47,584 nucleotides of DNA from Liolophura sinensis (lineage: Eukaryota > Mollusca > Polyplacophora > Chitonida > Chitonidae), in assembly GCF_032854445.1 (NCBI RefSeq), contig NW_027018279.1, forward strand, positions 1-47,584, read 5' to 3'. This document shows positions 37,701 to 47,584 of this stretch, piece by piece (within the stretch, counting starts at the first letter, position 1; every line of letters begins with the position of its first letter). The translations under genes were made by a program, and so were the position numbers. A model generated the notes under the pieces. The model was not told the origin of the DNA. It worked only from the letters and a program-made list of their open reading frames with translations, and made no database searches.

Positions 37701-40700
37701 ATTACATTGCTCATCTTGTATTTGAGCATGCTATTTTAACTATTACAATGTTCATCTTGTAACTGGGCATATTTTTATAATGATTACAATGTTCACCTTG
37801 TTACTGAGCACGCTATTGTAATGATTTCAATGTTCTCCTTGTAACTGAGCACATTATTATAATGATTACAATGTTCATCTTGTAACTGAATATGCTATTG
37901 CAATGATTACAATGTCCATTTTGCAACTGAGCATGCTTGTATACTGATTACAATGTTCACCTAGGAACTGATGATGTTTTTATAATGATAACAACGTTCA
38001 TCTTGTAACTGAACATGCAATTATAAGGATTACAATGTTCACTTTGTAACTGAACATGCTATTACAATGATTACAATGTTCATCTTGTAACTGTACATGC
38101 TATTATGTCGATTACAATCTTTATCTTGCAACTGAGCATGATATTATAATGATTACAATGTTCATCTTGTAATTGAACGTGCTAATATAATGAATACAAT
38201 GTTCATTTTGTAACTGATGATGTTTATATAATGATTACAATATTCATCTTGTAACTAAATATGCTTATGTATTGATTACAGTGTCCATTTTGCAACTGAG
38301 CATGCTTTTATACTTACAATGTTCACCTTCTAACTGAGCATGTTTTTATAAAGATTACAATGTTCACCTTGTAACTGAATATGCTTTTATAATGATTACA
38401 ATGTTCATCTTGTAATTGAACGTGCTAATATAATGAATACAATGTTTACTTTGTAACTGATGATGTTATTATATTGATTACAATATTCATCTTGTAAGTG
38501 AATATGCTAATGTAATGATTACAATGTCCATTTTGCAACTGAGCATGCTTGTATACTGATTACAATGTTCACCTTGTAACTGTTTATGTTTTTATAATGA
38601 TTACAAAGTTCATGTTATAACTGAACATGCAATTATAAGGATTACAATGTTCACTTTGTAACTGAACATGCTATTACAATGATTACATTGTTCACCTTGT
38701 AACTGAGCGCATTATTATAATGATTACAATGTTCATCTTGTAACTGAATATCCTATTGTAATGATTACAATGTCCATTTTGCAACTGAGGATGCTTGTAT
38801 ACTGATCACAATGTTCACCTTGCAACTGATGATGTTTTTAGAATGATTACAATGTTCACTTTGTAACTGAACATGCAATTATAAGGATTACAATGTTTAC
38901 TTTGTAACTGAACATGCTATTACAATGATTACAATGTTCATCTTGTAACTGAACATGCTATTATGTCGATTACAATCTTCATCTTGTAACTGAAAATAAT
39001 ATTATAATGATTACAATGTTTATCTTGCAACTGAGCATGCTATTATAATGATTACATTGCTCATCTTGTATTTAAGCATGCTATTTTAACTATTACAATG
39101 TTCATCTTGTAACTGGGCATGTTATTATAATGATTACAATGTTCACCTTGTAACTGAGCACGCTATTGAAATGATTTCAATGTTCTCCTTGTAACTGAGC
39201 ACATTATTATAATGATTACAATGTTCATCTTGTAACTGAATATGCTATTGCAATGATTACAATGTCCATTTTGCAACTGAGCATGCTTGTATACTGATTA
39301 CAATGTTCACCTAGGAACTGATGATGTTTTTATAATGATAACAACGTTCATCTTGTAACTGAACATGCAATTATAAGGATTACAATGTTCACTTTGTAAC
39401 TGAACATGCTATTACAATGATTACAATGTTCATCTTGTAACTGAAAATGCTATTATGTCGATTACAATCTTTATCTTGCAACTGAGCATGATATTATAAT
39501 GATTACAATGTTCATCTTGTAATGAACGTGCTAATATATTGAATACAATGTTCATTTTGTAACTGATGATGTTATTATAATGATTACAATATTCATCTTG
39601 TAACTAAATATGCTTATGTAATGATTACAATGTCCATTTTGCAACTGAGCATGCTTTTATACTTACAATGTCCACCTTGTAACTGAACATGCTATTATAA
39701 TGATTAGAATGTTCATCTTGTAACTGACCATGATTTTATAAAGATTACAATGTTCACCTTGTAACTGAACATGCTTTTATAATGATTACAATGTTCATCT
39801 TGTAATTAAACGTGCTAATATAATGAATACAATGTTTACTTTGTAACTGATGATGTTATTATAATGATTACAATATTCATCTTGTAAGTGAATCTGATAA
39901 TGTAATGATTACAATGTTTATCTTGCAACTGAGCATGCTTGTATACTGATTACAATTTTCACCTTGCAACTGATGATGTTTTTATAATGATTACAATGTT
40001 CATCTTGTAACTGAACATGCTATTATGTCGATTACAATCTTCATCTTGCAACTGAGCATGTTTTGAAAATGATTACTATGTTCACCTTGTAACTGAACAT
40101 GCTTTTATAATGATTACAATGTTTATCTTGTAAGTCAACGAGCTAATATAATAAATACAATGCTTATGTTGTAACTGATGATGTTATTATAATGATTACA
40201 ATATTCATCTTGTAAGTCAATATGCTAATGTAATGATTACAATGTCCATTTTGCAACTGAGCATGCTTGTATACTGATTACAATGTTCACCTTGAAACTG
40301 TTTACTTTTTATAATGATTACAATGTTCATCTTGTAACTGAACATGCAATTATAAGGATTACAATGTTTATCTTGTAAGTCAACGAGCTAATATAATGAA
40401 TACAATGCTTATGTTGTAACTGATGATGTTATTATAATGATTACAATATTCATCTTGTAAGTGAATATGCTAATGTAATGATTACAATGTCCATTTTGCA
40501 ACTGAGCATGCTTGTATACTGATTACAATGTTCACCTTGAAACTGTTTACTTTTTATAATGATTACAATGTTCATCTTGTAACTGAACATGCAATTATAA
40601 GGATTACAATGTTCACTTTGTAACTGAAGATGCTATCACAATAATTACATTGTTCACTTTGTAACTGAGCACATTATTATAATGATTACAATGTTCATCT

Positions 40701-41811
40701 TGTAAGTGAATATGCTATTGTAATGATTACAATGTCCATTTTGCAACTGAGCATGCTTGTATACTGATTACAATTTTGACTTTGCAACTGATGATGTTTT
40801 TATAATGATTACAATGTTCACTTTGAAAGTGAACATGCAATTATAAGGAATACAATGTTCACTTTGTAACTGAACATGCTTTTACAATGATTACATTGTT
40901 CACCTTGTAACTGAGCACATTATTATAATAATTACAATGTTCATCTTGTAAGTGAATATGCTAATGTAATGATTACAATATCCATTTTGCAACTGAGCAT
41001 GCTTTTATACTGATTACAATGTTCACCTTGTAACTGATGATGTTTTTATAATGATTACAATGTTCATCTTGTAACTACATATGCTATAATAATGATTACA
41101 ATGTTCATCTTGTAATGAAATATGCTAATATAATGATTGCAATATTCATTTTGTAACTGAGCATGCTATTATATTGATTACAATGGTGATTTTGTAACCG
41201 TTGACGCTATTATAATGATTACAATGTTTACTTTGTAACTGAACATGCTATTACAATGATTACAATGTTCATCTTGTAACTGAACATGCTATTATGTCGA
41301 TTACAGTCTTCATCTTGTAACTGAAAATGATATTTTAATGATTACAATGTTTATCTTGCAACTGAGCATGCTATTATAATGATTACAATGTTCACTTCGT
41401 AACTGATCATGCTATTTTAACTATTACATTGTTCATCTTGTAACTGGGCATGTTTTTATAATGATTACAATGTTCATCTTGTAACTGAGCACGCTTTTGT
41501 AATGATTACAATGTTCACCTTGTAACTGAGCACATGATTATAATGATTACAATGTTCATCTTGTAACTGAATATGCTATTGTAATGATTACAATGTCCAT
41601 TTTGCAACTGAGCATGCTTGTATACTGATTACAATGTTCACCTTGCAACTGATGATGTTTTTATAATGATTACAATGTTCATCTTGTAACTGAACATGCA
41701 ATTATAAGGATTACAATGTTCACTTTGTAACTTAACATGCTATTACAATGATTACAATGCTCATTTTGTAACTGAACATGCTATTATATCGATTACAATC
41801 TTCATCTTGTA
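34716..41811. repeat. 41-bp minisatellite array, unit 10 (about 173 monomers, longest)
   Basis: Longest array (7.1 kb). Four CCTAGG marker monomers (35261, 36242, 37960, 39310) occur where other class Y arrays mostly have one, giving spacings of 981, 1718 and 1350 bp. It begins like class Y (unit 6) but ends with class X terminal monomers (ACAATGCTCATTTTG at about 41753) and resembles the unit 1 array on its right side. A 245-bp block is tandemly duplicated at 40121-40365 and 40366-40610. Confidence 0.97.
40121..40610 (+). repeat. 245-bp tandem duplication inside the unit 10 array
   Basis: Two adjacent 245-bp blocks (40121-40365 and 40366-40610), each of six monomers with one 40-bp monomer (CTGTTTACTTTTTATAATG). 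The only difference I noticed is AAGTCAATATGC versus AAGTGAATATGC. Confidence 0.88.
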
Positions 41812-41828
41812 TGTCGCTGTGCAACTGA

Positions 41829-42190
41829 GTGAGTGAGTGCTTGGGGTTTAACGTCGTATCTAAACAATTTTTCAGTCATATGACGACGAAGGAATCATTA
41901 GGGTGCATGCACGTGTAATGTGCCTCCTTGTTGCAGGACGGATTTTCACCGCTCTTTTATTTAGTGCTGCATCACTGAGACGACTTACCGAAGGCAAGTA
42001 AGCCGCCCCGCCCGAGCCATTATGCTGAAACGGGTCAACCAGTCGTTGCACTATACCCTTCATGCTGAACGCCAAACGAGGAAGTTACAACTTCCTCTTT
42101 TAAAGTCTTAGGTGTGACTCGACCAAGGATTGATCCTGGATCTACCGGTCCCGAAGCGGACGCTCTACCAACTGTGCTATCCGGGCCGGT
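41829..42190 (-). mobile_element. tRNA-derived SINE, copy J (type 1, 362 bp)
   Basis: Full-length minus-strand SINE. A box 42168-42179, degenerate B box 42127-42136, target-site duplications at 41817-41828 and 42191-42202. Type 1, although it follows an array that starts as class Y, where type 2 would be expected. Linker of 17 bp as in copy G. Its right end equals the partial SINE at window position 1. Confidence 0.92.
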
Positions 42191-43085
42191 CTGTGCAACT
42201 GACGATCAGATAACATTTATCTGTAAAGACATGTATGTCTCTGCGCCATTTACTGTACCTATGTCTTTCACTTCAGGCAAACCTTAGTCCTCCCATACAT
42301 AACCCCACCTGACAAGGCTCCTACTCAGGCTATTTTATTTCCTAGTGAAAGGAAGGCTTTAAGCAAACATGTCTGTACATATAATCTTAGTGGAGCGAGT
42401 TTTCAGTAATACACAATTAACATATAACAGACCTATCAAAACCCTCACAGAATCCAAACGAAGTCCACCGTAAGCACTCTGGAAAAAACATATTAGGAGC
42501 TCAAGTACGTCTATATCGCATTTGTTATTTCATTTCTAACATGATGAGATCACAGAGCTGTTACATTTATCTGTCAAAACCGTTAGTTTAATAAGTTACA
42601 TATTTGTCCTGAAAGAAAGAGACAAAGTTATTGATCTCATTAACGTACGTGTACCTGCCGACGAGCATCAGTTACCATTGTCAGCAAGACTAGTCCCGAT
42701 ATAGAAGAACCGTAGAGAAAACCATAAAAGAATTGGGGTCGAATTATCTGATCTTATTGCAGTCAGATTAATTTCACAGATATCGTATTCTACACATTTG
42801 GCCCATTGCCAGAACTCTGTAAATAGGGGTGCGAAACAATGCATGTATTTTTCATTGAGGAATGAAGAAAATGGTTTTAAAAAAGGACAAACATAAGTTC
42901 TCTTAAATATGCATACCTGTAGTTTCCGTTTTGAAAGGCTAAACAGTCTAACACAGGGCCATTTGATTTAAGAACATGCCTATTAAAATATTACATGTAA
43001 TTAACATAAATACGATATGATGGCGTTTAGTTAAACTAAGGTGAATATACCAGAGTTTGGAAGCGATTTATTCTAAAAATAATTC
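42191..43085. repeat. Macrosatellite spacer, unit 11 (895 bp, copy of unit 1)
   Basis: No difference from 62-956 found in the parts compared, including private bases of unit 1 (ATAATCTTAGTGG, GAATTATCTG, GAACTCTGTAAATAG). Offsets read A/G/A/T/A. Confidence 0.88.
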
Positions 43086-45233
43086 TTACAATGTTCATCT
43101 GGTAACTGAACATGCTATTATAATGATTACAATGTTCACTTTGTAACTGAACATGCTAATACAATGTTTACAATGTTCATCTTGTAACTGAACATGCTAT
43201 TATGTCGATTACAATCTTCATCTTGCAACTGAGCATGATATTATAATGATTACAATGTTCATCTTGTAATTGAACGTGCTAATATAATGAATACAATGTT
43301 CATTTTGTAACTGATGATGTTATTATAATGATTACAATATTCATCTTGTAACTGAATATGCTTTATGTAATGATTACAATGTCCATTTTGCAACTGAGCA
43401 TGCTTTTATACTTACAATGTCCACCTTGTAACTGAACATGCTATTATAAAGATTACAATGTTCACCTTGTAACTGAACATGCTTTTATAATGATTACAAT
43501 GTTCATCTTGTAATTGAACGTGCTAATATAATGAATACAATGTTTACTTTGTAACTGATGATGTTATTATAATGATTACAATATTCATCTTGTAAGTGAA
43601 TATGCTAATGTAATGATTACAATGATTATCTTGCAACTGAGCATGCTTGTATACTGATTACAATGTTCACTTTGCAACTGATGATGTTTTTATAAAGATT
43701 ACAATGTTCATCTTGTAACTGAACATGCTATTATGTCGATTACAATCTTCATCTTGCAACTGAGCATGTTTTTAAAATGATTACTATGTTCACCTTGTAA
43801 ATGAACATGCTTTTATAATGATTACAATGTTTATCTTGTAAGTCAACGAGCTAATATAATGAATACAATGCTTATGTTGTAACTGATGATGTTATTATAA
43901 TGATTACAATATTCATCTTGTAAGTGAATATGCTAATGTAATGATTACAATGTCCATTTTGCAACTGAGCATGCTTGTATACTGATTACAATGTTCACCT
44001 TGAAACTGTTTACTTTTTATAATGATTACAATGTTCATCTTGTAACTGAACATGCAATTATAAGGATTACAATGTTCACTTTGTAACTGAAGATGCTATT
44101 ACAATGATTACATTGTTCACCTTGTAACTGAGCACATTATTATAATGATTACAATGTTCATCTTGTAAGTGAATATGCTATTGTAATGATTACAATGTCC
44201 ATTTTGCAACTGAGCATGCTTGTATACTGATTACAATTTTCACTTTGCAACTGATGATGTTTTTATAATGATTACAATGTTCACTTTGTAACTGAACATG
44301 CAATTATAAGGAATACAATGTTCACTTTGTAACTGAACATGCTTTTACAATGATTACATTGTTCACCTTGTAACTGAGCACATTATTATAATAATTACAA
44401 TGTTCATCTTGTAAGTGAATATGCTAATGTAATGATTACAATATCCATTTTGCAACTGAGCATGCTTTTATACTGATTACAATGTTCACCTTGTAACTGA
44501 TGATGTTTTTATAATGATTACAATGTTCATCTTGTAACTACATATGCTATAATAATGATTACAATGTTCATCTTGTAATGAAATATGCTAATATAATGAT
44601 TGCAATATTCATTTTGTAACTGAGCATGCTAATATATTGATTACAATGGTGATTTTGTAACCGTTGACGCTATTATAATGATTACAATGTTTACTTTGTA
44701 ACTGAACATGCTATTACAATGATTACAATGTTCATCTTGTAACTGAACATGCTATTATGTCGATTACAGTCTTCATCTTGTAACTGAAAATGATATTTTA
44801 ATGATTACAATGTTCACTTCGTAACTGATCATGCTATTTTAACTATTACATTGTTCATCTTGTAGCTGGGCATGTTTTTATAATGATTACAATGTTCATC
44901 TTGTAACTGAGCACGCTATTGTAATGATTACAATGTTCACCTTGTAACTGAGCACATGATTATAATGATTACAATGTTCATCTTGTAACTGAATATGCTA
45001 TTGTAATGATTACAATGTCCATTTTGCAACTGAGCATGCTTGTATACTGATTACAATGTTCACCTTGCAACTGATGATGTTTTTATAATGATTACAATGT
45101 TCATCTTGTAACTGAACATGCAATTATAAGGATTACAATGTTCACTTTGTAACTTAACATGCTATTACAATGATTACAATGCTCATTTTGTAACTGAACA
45201 TGCTATTATGTCGATTACAATCTTCATCTTGTA
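43086..45233. repeat. 41-bp minisatellite array, unit 11 (about 52 monomers)
   Basis: Same 2148-bp length and monomer order as the unit 1 array, including rare forms such as AATGATTATCTTGC, TTGTAAATGAAC and TTGTAGCTGGGC. No difference found at the sites compared. Confidence 0.97.
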
Positions 45234-45254
45234 TTTATGTCGCTGTGCAACTGA

Positions 45255-45616
45255 GTGAGTGAGTGCTTGGGGTTTAACGTCGTATCTAAACAATTTTTCA
45301 GTCATATGACGACGAAGGAATCATTAGGGTGCATGCACGTGTAATGTGCCTCCTTGTTGCAGGACGGATTTTCACCGCTCTTTTATTTAGTGCTGCATCA
45401 CTGAGACGACTTACCGAAGGCAAGTAAGCCGCCCCGCCCGAGCCATTATGCTGAAACGGGTCAACCAGTCGTTGCACTATACCCTTCATGCTGAACGCCA
45501 AACGAGGAAGTTACAACTTCCTCTTTTAAAGTCTTAGGTGTGACTCGACCAAGGATTGATCCTGGATCTACCGGTCCCGAAGCGGACGCTCTACCAACTG
45601 TGCTATCCGGGCCGGT
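45255..45616 (-). mobile_element. tRNA-derived SINE, copy K (type 1, 362 bp)
   Basis: Full-length minus-strand SINE, the 42,129-bp counterpart of copy A, including the rare linker TTGTATTTATGTCG. A box 45594-45605, degenerate B box 45553-45562, target-site duplications at 45243-45254 and 45617-45628. Confidence 0.92.
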
Positions 45617-46511
45617 CTGTGCAACTGACGATCAGATAACATTTATCTGTAAAGACATGTATGTCTCTGCGCCATTTACTGTACCTATGTCTTTCACTTC
45701 AGGCAAACCTTAGTCCTCCCATACATAACCCCACCTGACAAGGCTCCTACTCAGGCTATTTTATTTCCTAGTGAAAGGAAGGCTTTAAGCAAACATGTCT
45801 GTACATATAATATTAGTGGAGCGAGTTTTCAGTAATCCACAATTAACATATAACAGACCTATCAAAACCCTCACAGAATCCAAACGAAGTCCACCGTAAG
45901 CACTCTGGAAAAAACATATTAGGAGCTCAAGTACGTCTATATCGCATTTGTTATTTCATTTCTAACATGATGAGATCACAGAGCTGTTACATTTATCTGT
46001 CAAAACCGTTAGTTTAATAAGTTACATATTTGTCCTGAAAGAAAGAGACAAAGTTATTGATCTCATTAACGTACGTGTACCTGCCGACGAGCATCAGTTA
46101 CCATTGTCAGCAAGACTAGTCCCGATATAGAAGAACCGCAGAGAAAACCATCAAAGAATTGGGGTCGAATTTTCTGATTTTATTGCAGTCAGATTAATTT
46201 CACAGATATCGTATTCTACACATTTGGCCCATTGCCAGTACGCTGCAAATAGGGGTGCGAAACAATGCATGTATTTTTCATTGAGGAATGAAGAAAATGG
46301 TTTTAAAAAAGGACAAACTTAAGTTCTCTTAAATATGCATACCTGTAGTTTCCGTTTTGAAAGGCTAAACAGTCTAACAAAGGGCCATTTGACTTAAGAA
46401 CATGCCTATTACAATATTACATGTAATTAACATAAATACGATATGATGGCGTTTAGTTAAACTAAGGTGAATATACCAGAGTTTGGAAGCGATTTATTCT
46501 AAAAATAATTC
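45617..46511. repeat. Macrosatellite spacer, unit 12 (895 bp, copy of unit 2)
   Basis: Matches 3488-4382 wherever compared, with GAACCGCAGAG and TCTGATTTTATTG. Class Y at all five sites. No gene seen. Confidence 0.88.
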
Positions 46512-47584
46512 TTACAATGTTCATCTGGTAACTGAACATGCTATTATAATGATTACATTGCTCATCTTGTAACTGAGCACGCTATTATACTGATTACAAT
46601 GTTCATCTTGTAACTGGGCATACTAGTGTAATAATTAAAATATTAATTTTGTAACTGAGCATGCTATTATACTGATTACAATGTTCATCTTGTAACTGAA
46701 CATGCTATTATAATGATTACAATGTTCATGTTGTAACTGAGCATGCTATTATACGAATTACAATTTTCATCTTGTAATTGAGCATGCTATTATAATGATT
46801 ACATTGCTCATCTTGTATTTGAGCATGCTATTTTAACTATTACAATGTTCATCTTGTAACTGGGCATGTTTTTATAATGATTACAATGTTCACCTTGTAA
46901 CTGAGCACGCTATTGTAATGATTTCAATGTTCTCCTTGTAACTGAGCACATTATTATAATGATTGCAATGTTCATCTTGTAACTGAATATGCTATTGCAA
47001 TGATTACAATGTCCATTTTGCAACTGAGCATGCTTGTATACTGATTACAATGTTCACCTAGGAACTGATGATGTTTTTATAATGATTACAACGTTCATCT
47101 TGTAACTGAACATGCAATTATAAGGATTACAATGTTCACTTTGTAACTGAACATGCTATTACAATGATTACAATGTTCATCTTGTAACTGAACATGCTAT
47201 TATGTCGATTACAATCTTTATCCTGCAACTGAGCATGATATTATAATGATTACAATGTTCATCTTGTAATTGAACGTGCTAATATATTGAATACAATGTT
47301 CATTTTGTAACTGATGATGTTATTATAATGATTACAATATTCATCTTGTAACTAAATATGCTTATGTAATGATTACAATGTCCATTTTGCAACTGAGCAT
47401 GCTTTTATACTTACAATGTCCACCTTGTAACTGAACATGCCATTATAATGATTAGAATGTTCATCTTGTAACTGAGCATGATTTTATAAAGATTACAATG
47501 TTCACCTTGTAACTGAACATGCTTTTATAATGATTACAATGTTCATCTTGTAATTGAACGTGCTAATATAATGAATACAATGTT
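46512..47584. repeat. 41-bp minisatellite array, unit 12 (about 26 monomers, cut by window edge)
   Basis: Class Y array with CCTAGG at 47057 (offset 1501). It matches 4383-5455 wherever compared, including the rare CTTTATCCTGCAAC and GAACATGCCATTATAATG monomers. It continues beyond the window. Confidence 0.97.

Larger units (their letters stand above)
42130..47584 (+). repeat. Long direct repeat, right copy (42,129-bp period)
   Basis: Right copy of 1-5455. It begins at the same unit phase as window base 1 and runs to the last base of the window, so the two window ends are redundant. Confidence 0.93.

Overview
This window is almost entirely repetitive, non-coding eukaryotic DNA. I found no credible protein-coding gene, rRNA gene, functional tRNA gene, CRISPR array or bacterial feature. 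The AT-rich minisatellite, together with a tRNA-headed SINE whose tail reads ACGACGTTAAACCCC followed by (ACTC)n on the minus strand, suggests a mollusc, most likely a bivalve. That assignment rests on remembered resemblance to molluscan SINEs (RUDI/V-SINE-like or MetaSINE-like families) and was not checked by any search.

The window is a tandem array of composite macrosatellite units. Each unit has three modules in fixed order on the plus strand: (i) a minus-strand SINE of 361-366 bp, flanked by a 12-bp direct repeat CTGTGCAACTGA; (ii) an 894-895 bp single-copy-like 'spacer'; (iii) an array of 41-bp minisatellite monomers running up to the next SINE. Taking the conserved TTGATCCTGG in the SINE head as the unit start, starts lie at 1, 3427, 7513, 13394, 19445, 21644, 25032, 26899, 31562, 33761, 42130 and 45556. 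Unit lengths are 3426, 4086, 5881, 6051, 2199, 3388, 1867, 4663, 2199, 8369 and 3426 bp, plus a partial twelfth. Almost all length variation is in the 41-bp arrays (0.6 to 7.1 kb). The arrays fill about 32.6 kb (68%), the spacers about 10.7 kb and the SINEs about 4.1 kb.

Three larger layers sit on top. First, 1-5455 and 42130-47584 look identical wherever I compared them, a 42,129-bp period covering ten units. This may be a very recent tandem duplication, a circular molecule, or an assembler walking a loop in the repeat graph. Second, about 16.66-23.86 kb recurs at about 28.82-35.97 kb (offset 12,117 bp), with few substitutions and one extra 41-bp monomer in the first copy. Third, two diverged forms of SINE and spacer largely alternate, implying an ancestral dimeric higher-order repeat. 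Units 1/11, 3 and 10 break the alternation and look recombinant.

The shared 12-bp flanking repeat in every unit indicates that one SINE insertion, next to the end of a minisatellite array, was carried along as the whole unit amplified. The SINE promoters all point leftward into the neighbouring minisatellite, so read-through transcription is possible but unproven. The 41-bp monomer holds two interleaved inverted repeats, some of whose variants carry matched changes on both arms.
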